In this document: piece after piece, positions 1-6,022 of the stretch
How positions within the stretch are numbered: position 1 is the first letter of the stretch
Layout of the letters: each line of letters begins with the position of its first letter
NCBI GenBank assembly: GCA_900759385.1
Contig: CAAEUZ010000006.1
Span: 1 to 12,132 of the forward strand
Direction of reading: 5' to 3'
Length of the DNA stretch: 12,132 nt
Source of the DNA: an uncultured Oscillospiraceae bacterium
GTDB lineage: Bacteria > Bacillota > Clostridia > Oscillospirales > Oscillospiraceae
Position numbers and translations under genes: made by a program
The notes under the pieces: generated by a model
Told to the model about the DNA's origin: nothing
The model's database searches: none
The model's input: the letters and a program-made list of their open reading frames with translations, nothing else

Positions 1-147
1 ACCCGGCAGCGGCGAGCCGCGCAAGCGGCTCAAACTGCGGTCGGCGATGCTCAATTACGTATCCTGCTTAGGGATGACCACGTACAAAGTCTCCGCCGAC
101 ATAAGGTTACACCGCACCAGCAAAAGCGCTTTTCTCTTTGGGGGTCC

Positions 148-187
148 GGGGACATTTCTTTTTGGCAAGCACAAAAAGAAATGCCCC
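148..187. repeat. Long inverted repeat (15-16 nt arms)
   Basis: The left arm 148-163 (GGGGACATTTCTTTTT) is complementary to the right arm 173-187 (AAAAAGAAATGCCCC) apart from one bulged base. The loop is 9 nt (164-172). Read on either strand, the inner stem presents a T-rich side, but no clean T-run follows the stem. It may act as a weak bidirectional terminator after the minus-strand ftsL unit, or be part of a dispersed palindromic repeat. Confidence 0.6.
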
Positions 188-198
188 CGAAAGTTTCC

Positions 199-218
199 GC
201 TGCCTTTACAAAGGCAGC
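199..218 (-). repeat. Perfect 9-bp stem-loop just after ftsL
   Basis: GCTGCCTTT (199-207) pairs perfectly with AAAGGCAGC (210-218) around a 2-nt centre; sterically this would be about 8 bp with a 4-nt loop. It begins 3 nt beyond the ftsL stop codon on the minus strand. No U-tract follows immediately, so classical intrinsic termination is uncertain. With the 148-187 hairpin it could form a two-part terminator or a 3'-end stabiliser of the mraZ-rsmH-ftsL transcript. Confidence 0.5.
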
Positions 219-220
219 AC

Positions 221-547
221 CTACTCCCCCGGCACCATGCCAAGCACATTCCTGGCGTAGTCCTCAATCTCCTCGAGGGAATACATCCCCTCGTACTCTA
301 TGGTCAGGCGGGCGTTTTCGTCGGCCAGGGCCGTTATCCTGTCGGCCAGCGTATCGCACTCGTCTCGCAGGGCGGTTATCCTCGCCCTGGCCAGGAGCAG
401 GGCGACGCACATTGCCGCCGCAACGAGCAGCGCCGCGACGGTCAGGACCGGGCGGCCCCTGCGTGCGCGGCGCGTTGCCCGTCTCTCCCCGGAGGCGTGC
501 GCATACTCCTCCGGCGGCGCGGACGTGTTCTTGAAATCGTATCTCAT
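221..547 (-). CDS. ftsL: FtsL/DivIC-type septum formation protein
   Basis: A 108-residue bitopic membrane protein. It has a basic, hydrophilic N-terminal cytoplasmic part (about residues 1-32, arginine-rich from 22), one transmembrane helix (about 33-53), then a heptad-like extracellular segment (54-84) and a C-terminal YSLEEIEDYARNVLGMV motif typical of FtsL/DivIC proteins. These proteins help recruit and activate the septal peptidoglycan synthase in the divisome. The ATG at 547 overlaps the rsmH stop by 4 bp (ATGA), so translation is probably coupled; an upstream in-frame extension would lie inside rsmH in another frame and is rejected. Position straight after mraZ-rsmH favours FtsL over DivIC, but sequence alone does not separate the two well. 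No ftsI or other division gene follows before the window edge. Confidence 0.85.
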   Translation of the reverse strand: MRYDFKNTSAPPEEYAHASGERRATRRARRGRPVLTVAALLVAAAMCVALLLARARITALRDECDTLADRITALADENARLTIEYEGMYSLEEIEDYARNVLGMVPGE

Positions 548-1473
548 ACGCGCTCGGCGACGCGGAGCTTGGCGCTCCTGGAGCGGGGATTGAGCTCCAG
601 CTCCTCTCCGCCGGCGGTTATAGGCTTGCGCGTGACGCTCCTGAGAGTCTGAACGAACCCGCAGGTGCAGACCGGCGCCTCGCGCGGGCAGGTGCAGCCG
701 TTTTCGCGCGAGTGGATGGCGTTTTTGACTATACGGTCCTCCAGCGAGTGGAAGCTTATCACGCAGAGCCTGCCGCCCGGCTTGAGCCGGTCCGGCGCGG
801 CGTCCATCATGGCGTGCACCGCGTTGAGTTCGTCGTTTACGGCTATGCGTATGGCCTGGAAGCTGCGCTTGGCCGGGTGCTGCTTCTCGCGCAGCGCGGC
901 GGCCGGCATGGCGCTCTTGATGACCTCCACCAGCTCCAGCGTGGTGCGGATCTCCTTCTGCTCGCGGCACTCGGCGATTTTGGCGGCTATGCGCGCGGCA
1001 TGGCGCTCCTCGCCGTAGTCGCGCAGTATGCGTTCTATCTTCTCCTGCGGCCAGCGGTTGACTATAAACCAGGCGTCTATGTTGTCGCTCGAGTCCATGC
1101 GCATGTCCAGGGGGGCGTCGGTCATGTAGGAGAAGCCGCGGTCGGCCTCATCCAGCTGCGGTGAGCTGACGCCCAGGTCAAAGAGCATGCCGTCCACCGC
1201 GCTGATGCCCTGCTCGTCGAGTATGGCGCCGATGTCGCGGAAGTTGCCGTGCACTATGGTCAGCCTGTCCGCATACGGGGCCAGGCGTGCACCGGCGCGC
1301 TCTATGGCGGTGACGTCGCGGTCAATGGAGATAAGGCGGCCCGCCGTCAGCCTCTGCAATATGGCCTCGGAATGCCCGCCCATGCCCAGCGTACCGTCCA
1401 CATAGATGCCGTCGGGCTTTATATTCAGGTATTTTATGCACTCGTCAAGGAGCACTGGTATATGCCCGTTCAT
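544..1473 (-). CDS. rsmH: 16S rRNA (cytosine(1402)-N(4))-methyltransferase RsmH (MraW)
   Basis: A 309-residue protein of normal family length. The N-terminus (HIPVLLDECIKYL) and the SAM-binding loop VDGTLGMGGHS (residues 25-35) are typical RsmH signatures, as are the FDLGVSSPQLD block, KRSFQAIRIAVNDEL and the C-terminal VISFHSLEDRIVK block. Family knowledge: it N4-methylates C1402 in the decoding centre of 16S rRNA, using S-adenosylmethionine. A CxC pair (CTCPREAPVCTCG) near the C-terminus is common in the family. The start overlaps the mraZ stop by one base (TGATG), and an AAGGAG SD lies inside the last mraZ codons. It is the middle gene of mraZ-rsmH-ftsL. Confidence 0.97.
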   Translation of the reverse strand: MNGHIPVLLDECIKYLNIKPDGIYVDGTLGMGGHSEAILQRLTAGRLISIDRDVTAIERAGARLAPYADRLTIVHGNFRDIGAILDEQGISAVDGMLFDLGVSSPQLDEADRGFSYMTDAPLDMRMDSSDNIDAWFIVNRWPQEKIERILRDYGEERHAARIAAKIAECREQKEIRTTLELVEVIKSAMPAAALREKQHPAKRSFQAIRIAVNDELNAVHAMMDAAPDRLKPGGRLCVISFHSLEDRIVKNAIHSRENGCTCPREAPVCTCGFVQTLRSVTRKPITAGGEELELNPRSRSAKLRVAERV

Positions 1474-1889
1474 CAGAAATTAAGCTCCTTCATAATGGAC
1501 GCGATGTATTCCGGCGTGGTCTCTTCCAGGTGCACAGGCTTCCAGGTATCGCTGTCCCAGAGTTCGGCGTGGTCGTCGCAGCCGATTACGGTTACATTTT
1601 TTGTCAGTCCGGCAAAATCCCTCAGCGCCTGCGGCAGCAGCGCCCTGCCCTGCGCGTCAAGGTCGCACTTCGCCGCGCAGGCGAAGAACGGCCGCATCTT
1701 TTTGCGGTCCACATAGGGCATGGAGCGCACCTTGTCCACAAAGCTCTGCCAGCTCTCTGCGCTGTAGGCCCAGAGGCAGCGCTCGTCCGACACCGTGAGG
1801 TAGAACGTGTCGCCCAGCTCATCGCGCAGCCGGGCAGGTATGAAGAGGCGGCCCTTGGCATCAAGGGAGTGCTGATATTCACCTGTCAT
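1473..1889 (-). CDS. mraZ: Transcriptional regulator MraZ
   Basis: A 138-residue protein from the ATG at 1889. It contains the two SpoVT/AbrB-like MraZ half-domains with their DxxGR signatures: DAKGR (residues 10-14) and DAQGR (78-82). The start MTGEYQHSLDAKGR matches the usual family N-terminus (M-GEYxHxxDxKGR). A longer start 27 nt upstream (1916) has no SD and would add a non-conserved MANEGGGSG stretch, whereas an AAGGCGGTGG purine-rich sequence precedes 1889. MraZ is a ring-forming DNA-binding protein that controls its own division-gene operon by binding repeated boxes in the leader. Boxes of that kind are present at 1943-1992, so autoregulation is likely. First gene of mraZ-rsmH-ftsL. 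Confidence 0.95.
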   Translation of the reverse strand: MTGEYQHSLDAKGRLFIPARLRDELGDTFYLTVSDERCLWAYSAESWQSFVDKVRSMPYVDRKKMRPFFACAAKCDLDAQGRALLPQALRDFAGLTKNVTVIGCDDHAELWDSDTWKPVHLEETTPEYIASIMKELNF

Positions 1890-1942
1890 ACCGGAACCAC
1901 CGCCTTCATTTGCCATTTGTTAGCAAAGAGGCGCATCCTGCT

Positions 1943-1992
1943 CTCCCACTTCGGGGTAGAATCCTACACTTTCCACCACTTTGCCCCACCAA
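1943..1992 (-). promoter_or_regulatory. Putative MraZ operator: GTG boxes at 10-bp spacing
   Basis: Read on the minus strand, successive 10-bp blocks are TTGGTGGGGC (1992-1983), AAAGTGGTGG (1982-1973), AAAGTGTAGG (1972-1963), one skipped block (1962-1953) and GAAGTGGGAG (1952-1943). The central GTG stays in the same helical phase in four of five blocks. This matches the known form of MraZ targets: GTG/TGGG-containing direct repeats with a 10-bp period, AAAGTG-type in Mollicutes. The array lies just after the predicted transcription start and before mraZ. Confidence 0.8.
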
Positions 1993-2001
1993 GGTGCTTC
2001 T

Positions 2002-2030
2002 ATTATATTTAGTGTCGGCGGAAAATGCAA
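2002..2030 (-). promoter_or_regulatory. SigA-type promoter of mraZ-rsmH-ftsL
   Basis: On the minus strand, TTGCAT (2030-2025) and a perfect TATAAT (2007-2002) are separated by exactly 17 bp. Transcription would begin near 1995, at the first MraZ box, giving a leader of about 105 nt before the mraZ start. Confidence 0.8.
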
Positions 2031-2160
2031 GTTGTTTTTTATGTAAAGTTGCGCGCAAATTCGCGCCGTTGTCCCCCGGTGACGCACATTTCGGCCTTTG
2101 GCCACAAAATAAAGCGCCCCGCGCGGACATGGGACGCCTTTTCTTCAAGATATTGAGGAT
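2031..2160. other. Intergenic spacer, nothing recognised
   Basis: This is the stretch between the mraZ promoter and the terminator at 2161. It has a short GCGCG/CGCGC inverted pair near 2050-2065 and a GGCC-TTT-GGCC mini-hairpin near 2094-2103. I see no open frame with a ribosome site, no RNA gene and no further promoter that I would defend. Confidence 0.5.
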
Positions 2161-2192
2161 AAAAAAAGACTCGCCGAGGCGAGTCTTTTTTT
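2161..2192. terminator. Bidirectional intrinsic terminator
   Basis: A7, then GACTCGCC (2168-2175), a 2-nt centre, GGCGAGTC (2178-2185), then T7. The stem is perfect and flanked by A- and T-runs, so it works on either strand. Its role here is to end the minus-strand uvrC-rsmD-coaD-coiled-coil operon, whose last stop lies at 2221, and to insulate the mraZ promoter. Confidence 0.95.
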
Positions 2193-2220
2193 CAGTGCGG
2201 TATACGGTTTATTGGCCGCT

Positions 2221-2739
2221 TTATTCGGCGCTGCCAGTTTCCTCCTGGGCCTGCTGATGGGCGGCGCGGAGATCCTCGTTCACGCCGGCGGTGCCGCGGA
2301 AGCGGGCACGGGAGGAGTGGATCTCGTTGAGGGCGGTGCCCACGGACTCCTCGGCGCGGCGGAGGGCGTCGTCAATGTACTCCATGGCGGCCTGGCGCAG
2401 GGCGTTCGAGCGCGCGGTGGCGCTGCCCTCCAGCTCCGCGGCCTTGGCGCGGGCGACGCGGACGACTTCCTGCTCGTCCACCATGGCGCGGGCCTTCTCC
2501 TCGGCGGCGCGGCGGATGCTCTCGGCTTCGCGCTTGGCGTTGCCGATGAACTCGTCACGCGCGGAGACGAGGCGCTTGGCCTCGCTGAGCTCGGCGGGTA
2601 TGCGGGACTTGATCTCCTCGATCATGCTGAGGACCTTGTCGCGCTCGACTATGCACTTGTCGTTGCCCAGGGGCACACCCCAGGCCTCGCTGACCATGGA
2701 ATAAAGGCTGTCTATGAGCTCCATGACCTCGTTATCCAT
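2221..2739 (-). CDS. Coiled-coil protein downstream of coaD (COG2811-like, 'ATPase subunit H'-type)
   Basis: A 172-residue soluble protein with no transmembrane segment or signal peptide. Residues about 1-40 look like a short helical head (VMELIDSLYSMVSEA...VERDKVLSMIEEIKSRIP). From about residue 45 to 145 the chain is almost entirely Ala/Glu/Arg-rich helix with heptad character (AKREAESIRRAAEEKARAM), that is, a coiled coil. Similar proteins beside coaD in Clostridia are often labelled 'ATPase' or 'V-type ATPase subunit H'. That label reflects coiled-coil similarity only: there is no P-loop and no V-ATPase operon here. DivIVA/GpsB-like scaffolding is another possibility, and the function is unknown. 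The ATG overlaps the coaD stop by 8 bp and follows a GGGAGG SD with 8-nt spacing. The terminator at 2161-2192 follows. Confidence 0.8.
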   Translation of the reverse strand: MDNEVMELIDSLYSMVSEAWGVPLGNDKCIVERDKVLSMIEEIKSRIPAELSEAKRLVSARDEFIGNAKREAESIRRAAEEKARAMVDEQEVVRVARAKAAELEGSATARSNALRQAAMEYIDDALRRAEESVGTALNEIHSSRARFRGTAGVNEDLRAAHQQAQEETGSAE

Positions 2740-3229
2740 TGTGCTTACCTCCCTGGGCCCTGGCGAGAACCTCGTCTATGATCTCCCTGGGCACGAATTC
2801 GGAAAGATCCGCCCCGTAGCCGGCCAGCTCCCTGACCATGGACGAGCTGAGGAAGGTGTACTTCTCGCTCGAGGTGAGGAACATGGTCTCCAGGGCGGGA
2901 TTTATCATCTTGTTTATCTGCGCCATCTGGAACTCGTTTTCAAAGTCCGTGCTGGCGCGCAGGCCCTTGACTATGACGGCGTGGTCAAACTGCTTGGCGT
3001 ACTCGGCCAGCAGGCCGTCATAAGTGGCGACCTCCACGTTTCCGTACTGGGTAACGACACGCTTTATCATGTCCACGCGCTCTTCCAAGGTGAACATGGG
3101 CCTGCTCTTGTTGGCATTGACCATGGCGAGGACTATGACCCGCTCGAAAATCCTGCTGGTACGGCGGACTATATTGAGGTGGCCGAGTGTGATCGGGTCA
3201 AAGCTGCCCGGGCAGATTGCAATGCTCAT
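2732..3229 (-). CDS. coaD: Phosphopantetheine adenylyltransferase (PPAT)
   Basis: 165 residues, normal family length. It transfers AMP from ATP to 4'-phosphopantetheine to make dephospho-CoA, the penultimate step of CoA synthesis. The nucleotidyltransferase signature PGSFDPITLGH (residues 7-17) contains the T/HxGH ATP-binding motif as TLGH. KGLR (88-91), DFENEFQMAQIN (95-106) and the SSSMVREL block (128-135) are all typical of CoaD. An AAGGAAA SD precedes the ATG, and the start is only 3 nt from the rsmD stop. The rsmD-coaD pair is conserved widely in bacteria. It overlaps the following coiled-coil gene by 8 bp. Confidence 0.97.
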   Translation of the reverse strand: MSIAICPGSFDPITLGHLNIVRRTSRIFERVIVLAMVNANKSRPMFTLEERVDMIKRVVTQYGNVEVATYDGLLAEYAKQFDHAVIVKGLRASTDFENEFQMAQINKMINPALETMFLTSSEKYTFLSSSMVRELAGYGADLSEFVPREIIDEVLARAQGGKHNG

Positions 3230-3232
3230 AGT

Positions 3233-3769
3233 TCAGGTTTCCTTTTTGTAGACTGTGAGACAGACCTTGCCGTAACGCCTTGCGAGCGTTTTGCGGTAGG
3301 GCAGCTCCAAATCAGGCAGCGACTTTTCGCGCCTGCTTTCGCAGACAATTATACCACCGTCGTTCAATATGTCAACAATTTGTATGACTTCAAGCGCTTT
3401 TTCGAGCAAATCCGAGTCATAGGGCGGGTCGAGGAAGACCAGGTCGAATTTCCCGCCACGGCGCAGAAACCCGATGGAATCGGCCTGCTCCACGCGGCCG
3501 CGCAGTCCACAGCGCTCCAGATTTGTGCGCACTATTTTCAGGCTTTTGGCGCTCTCGTCAACGAACACCGCCTCCGCGGCGCCTCGGCTGAGCGCCTCTA
3601 TGCCCAGCTGGCCGGTGCCGGCAAAGAGGTCGAGCACGCGCCGGCCCTCTATGTCGAACTGGATTATATTGAACATGGCCTCCTTGACCATGTCCGTCGT
3701 CGGCCTTATGGCCATGCCTTCAGGCTCCAGGAGCTTGCGCCCGCGGGCGCTGCCGGTTATCACTCTCAT
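3233..3769 (-). CDS. rsmD: 16S rRNA (guanine(966)-N(2))-methyltransferase RsmD
   Basis: 178 residues, typical for the family. The N-terminus MRVITGSARGRKL and the RPTTDMVKEAMFNII block are RsmD hallmarks. The SAM-binding loop DLFAGTGQLGIEALSRGA lies at 47-64 and the catalytic DPPY motif, used by N-methyltransferases acting on exocyclic amines, at 114-117. Family knowledge: it methylates G966 of 16S rRNA in the 30S P-site region. The ATG overlaps the uvrC stop by 4 bp (ATGA), and coaD follows after 3 nt, so the three genes should be co-transcribed and translationally coupled. Confidence 0.97.
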   Translation of the reverse strand: MRVITGSARGRKLLEPEGMAIRPTTDMVKEAMFNIIQFDIEGRRVLDLFAGTGQLGIEALSRGAAEAVFVDESAKSLKIVRTNLERCGLRGRVEQADSIGFLRRGGKFDLVFLDPPYDSDLLEKALEVIQIVDILNDGGIIVCESRREKSLPDLELPYRKTLARRYGKVCLTVYKKET

Positions 3770-5601
3770 TTCTGTTCCTCCTCACCAGCCGCCGGGTGAA
3801 AGCGGTCGTAAACCGCCCGGGCGGCGTTTTTCGGTATTACCGCGCACAGCTGCTCATAGTCGGCGGCCTTCACGGCCCTGACGGTGCCGAAGGCGCGCAG
3901 CAGCTCGTTGCGCCGCTTCTCCCCCACCCCGGGTATGTCGTCCAGGCCGGAGTGCAGCTTTTCCGTGCGCAGCGAGCGCTGGTACTCTATGGCGCAGCGG
4001 TGCGTCTCCTCCTGTATGGTGCCGACAAAGGCGAACACGGCCGGGTTGCCGGAGATGCCTATCTCCTGCCCCTCCGGGGTCTCCAGGGCGCGGGTGCGGT
4101 GTCTGTCGTCCTTCACCATGCCGAATACGGGTATGTCCAGGCCCAGTTCCCGCATGGCCCCCTGCGCCGCCGCGGCGTGGGCCGCGCCGCCGTCTATGAG
4201 CAGCAGATCAGGCAGGTCTGTAAACTTGCCGTCCCCGTCCAGCGCACGCTTAAAACGCCTCGTTACGGCCTGGCGCATGCTCTCGTAATCGTCCGGCGCA
4301 TCCAGGTCCCGGATGCGGAACTTGCGGTAGTCGCGCTTGAGCGGGCGGCCGTGGACAAACACGGTCATGGCCGCGACTATGCCCTCGCTGCCCAGGTTGG
4401 AGATGTCGAAGGCCTCTATGCGCTCCGGCACCGCGGGCAGGCCCAGCGTCTTCTGCAGCCACTCCAGGGTCTTGAGCGACTTCTGCGCCGCCGTGACCGC
4501 GCGTTCCACCTCCTCGCGCGCGTTGGTCATTGCCGTATCCCGCAGCTGGCGCCTGTCGCCGCGCTGCGGCACCTCCACCCGCACCTTCCTGCCCGCCTCG
4601 CCGGAGAAGAGCTCCCCGAGCGCGGCCAGGTCCTCGTCCGCCATGCAGTCCGGCAGAAGTATGAACCGCGGCCATGCGCCGCGCGCGGCGTAGTACTGGC
4701 GCAGCAGCGTGCTCACGGCCTCGCCGTCAGCCTCCAGCGGCTCTTCCATGAGCTCGAAATCCTTGTCCGCCAGGTTGCCGGACACATAGTGCAGCACGGT
4801 GAAGCAGGTCTTGGCGCCGCGGAAGAAGCCGACGGCGTCCGTGTCCGCGTACACGGCGCAGATTACCCGCTGGCGGTTGCCCAGGCCCTCCACGGCACGG
4901 ATGCGGTCGCGCAGCGAGGCGGCGACCTCGAACCTGAGCTCCTCCGCCGCGGCCTCCATCTGAGCGGTGAGACTCTCCGTGAGCTCTTTTGTGCGTCCGG
5001 AGAGCACCAGCTCGGCCTGTGCTATCGCGGCGCGGTACTCTTCCGCCGCCGGCCCGCCGGAGCGGCACCAGCCGGCGCAGGAGCCCATATGGTAATTGAG
5101 GCAGGGCCGCGCCTTGTCTATGTCGCGCGGGAAGCGGCGCGAACAGGTGGGCAGCTTGAGGGCCTTGCACACGGTGTCTATTATGTCCTTTGTCAGGCTC
5201 CGCCCTCCAAAGGGGCCGAAATACTTGGCGCCGTCCTTAACCATGCGGTTCGCCAGCGTGAAGCGCGGGTACTCGCTCTTCACGTCCAGGCGGATGAAGG
5301 GATAGCCCTTGTCGTCCTTGAGCAGGATGTTGTAGTGCGGCTTGTGGCGCTTTATGAGCGAGTTTTCCAGCACCAGCGCCTCGAATTCGCTCTTGACTAC
5401 GATGACGTCGAAGTCGTCCACCTTGGCCACCATGGCCGCGACCTTGGGCAGGTGTTCGCCGCGGAAATAGCTTGTCACGCGGTTTTTGAGCGCCTTGGCC
5501 TTGCCCACGTATATGACCTCGCCGCGGACGTCCTTCATTATATACACGCCGGGCAGCAGAGGCAGGCGGTTGGCCTTGTCGCGCAGTTCGTCTGTTTTCG
5601 T
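3766..5601 (-). CDS. uvrC: Excinuclease ABC subunit UvrC, apparent ACG start
   Basis: The 3' nuclease partner of UvrA/UvrB in nucleotide excision repair. Counting from an ACG at 5601 (611 residues), the domains in order are: GIY-YIG nuclease, with PGVY at 17-20 and IYVG at 30-33; a cysteine cluster C153, C167, C175, C179 fitting the UvrC [4Fe-4S] site; the UVR UvrB-binding domain (about 206-240); the RNase H-like 5' nuclease with D399 (FDISN), D470 (IDGG) and H534 (EETHR); and a C-terminal helix-hairpin-helix (about 553-601). The first in-frame ATG/GTG/TTG is the GTG at 5547, which removes the PG of the GIY motif and has no SD. An in-frame TAG at 5638-5636 blocks longer forms. A perfect AAGGAGGTG SD (5617-5609) sits 7 nt before the ACG. 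The usual GGKG after IDGG reads GGAA, which is unusual. The gene overlaps rsmD by 4 bp. Confidence 0.93.
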   Translation of the reverse strand, partial: TKTDELRDKANRLPLLPGVYIMKDVRGEVIYVGKAKALKNRVTSYFRGEHLPKVAAMVAKVDDFDVIVVKSEFEALVLENSLIKRHKPHYNILLKDDKGYPFIRLDVKSEYPRFTLANRMVKDGAKYFGPFGGRSLTKDIIDTVCKALKLPTCSRRFPRDIDKARPCLNYHMGSCAGWCRSGGPAAEEYRAAIAQAELVLSGRTKELTESLTAQMEAAAEELRFEVAASLRDRIRAVEGLGNRQRVICAVYADTDAVGFFRGAKTCFTVLHYVSGNLADKDFELMEEPLEADGEAVSTLLRQYYAARGAWPRFILLPDCMADEDLAALGELFSGEAGRKVRVEVPQRGDRRQLRDTAMTNAREEVERAVTAAQKSLKTLEWLQKTLGLPAVPERIEAFDISNLGSEGIVAAMTVFVHGRPLKRDYRKFRIRDLDAPDDYESMRQAVTRRFKRALDGDGKFTDLPDLLLIDGGAAHAAAAQGAMRELGLDIPVFGMVKDDRHRTRALETPEGQEIGISGNPAVFAFVGTIQEETHRCAIEYQRSLRTEKLHSGLDDIPGVGEKRRNELLRAFGTVRAVKAADYEQLCAVIPKNAARAVYDRFHPAAGEEEQK

Positions 5602-5608
5602 CGGTGGA

Positions 5609-5617
5609 CACCTCCTT
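5609..5617 (-). promoter_or_regulatory. Nine-base consensus ribosome binding site of uvrC
   Basis: AAGGAGGTG on the minus strand is fully complementary to the 3' end of 16S rRNA. It lies 7 nt before the ACG at 5601-5599 (9 nt counted from AAGGAGG). No ATG, GTG or TTG in the uvrC frame lies within a workable distance, so this site is what decides the ACG start call. Confidence 0.85.
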
Positions 5618-5651
5618 GCGGCCTGCGGCGCAGCCTAAGGCCGTCTGCAAA

Positions 5652-5684
5652 TTAAAAAGGGCGTGCCAATACCAGCACGCCCTT
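5652..5684 (-). terminator. Intrinsic terminator after ptsH
   Basis: On the minus strand, AAGGGCGTGC (5684-5675) pairs with GCACGCCCTT (5666-5657) around an 8-nt loop, followed by T-rich sequence (TTTTTAATTT). It ends the ptsH transcript 20 nt after the stop codon. It also separates ptsH from uvrC. Confidence 0.9.
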
Positions 5685-5703
5685 GCCAGGTTATTTGCGC
5701 GGA

Positions 5704-5967
5704 TTACTCGGAAAAGTCGGAGTCGATCAGTGCGGACAGCGTGGCAATAGCCTCGTTCTCATCGACGCCGTCGGCCACGATGTTCACAGCGGTGCCCTTG
5801 ACTATGCCAAGGGAAAGCACGCCGAGGAGGCTCTTGGCGTTCACGCGCCTGTCGTCCTTCTCAATCCAGATGCTGCTCTTGAACTCGTTGGCTTTCTGGA
5901 TAAAGAAAGTAGCGGGCCTGGCGTGAAGACCGACCTGATTGTTTATTGTAACCTCTTTGGATATCAC
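5704..5967 (-). CDS. ptsH: Phosphocarrier protein HPr
   Basis: Counting from the GTG at 5967 the protein is 87 residues, the canonical HPr length. His15 lies in GLHARPA (13-19) and is phosphorylated by PEP/enzyme I for sugar transport. Ser46 lies in KSLLGVLSLG (45-54) and is the HPr-kinase site that makes P-Ser-HPr a CcpA corepressor in Firmicutes. Both residues fall at exactly the canonical numbers with this start. An upstream GTG at 5985 would add six residues but lies on top of the SD: GGAAGGAG (5984-5977) is well spaced (9 nt) for 5967. Having His15, it is HPr rather than Crh. The gene stands alone with its own promoter and terminator, and no enzyme I gene (ptsI) is adjacent. Confidence 0.95.
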   Translation of the reverse strand: MISKEVTINNQVGLHARPATFFIQKANEFKSSIWIEKDDRRVNAKSLLGVLSLGIVKGTAVNIVADGVDENEAIATLSALIDSDFSE

Positions 5968-5991
5968 GAAAGACACTCCTTCCACAACCCC

Positions 5992-6011
5992 AAGCCTGCG
6001 GATTCAGGCTT
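5992..6011 (-). promoter_or_regulatory. Stem-loop in the ptsH leader
   Basis: AAGCCTG (6011-6005) pairs with CAGGCTT (5998-5992) around a 6-nt loop, between the predicted ptsH start site (about 6016) and the SD at 5984-5977. It would form almost at the 5' end of the mRNA. A 5' hairpin of this type could stabilise the message or modulate initiation. The role is inference. Confidence 0.5.
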
Positions 6012-6022
6012 TTAGCATAATA

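Larger units (their letters stand above)
1..220. other. Non-coding, hairpin-rich segment downstream of ftsL
   Basis: No convincing gene is visible. The segment contains several complementary arms: a 7-bp stem with a GCAA tetraloop (14-31); TACGT at 56-60 facing ACGTA at 80-84; GTCGGCG at 40-46 facing CGCCGAC at 94-100; TGCGGT at 36-41 facing ACCGCA at 111-116; the palindrome AAAAGCGCTTTT (122-133); and two larger hairpins at 148-187 and 199-218. This density of nested inverted repeats suggests a dispersed extragenic element or a structured RNA rather than protein-coding DNA. Small open frames crossing it show no recognisable family features. That it is a repeat is inference: only one copy lies in the window. 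Confidence 0.5.

Noticed and set aside
548..970. A 249-residue version of the ftsL frame extending into rsmH
   Set aside because: The extra part is rsmH read in another frame, and the ATG at 547 forms a standard ATGA coupling overlap.
1890..1916. An N-terminal extension of mraZ starting at 1916
   Set aside because: It adds a non-conserved MANEGGGSG stretch without an SD, while the start at 1889 matches the family N-terminus.
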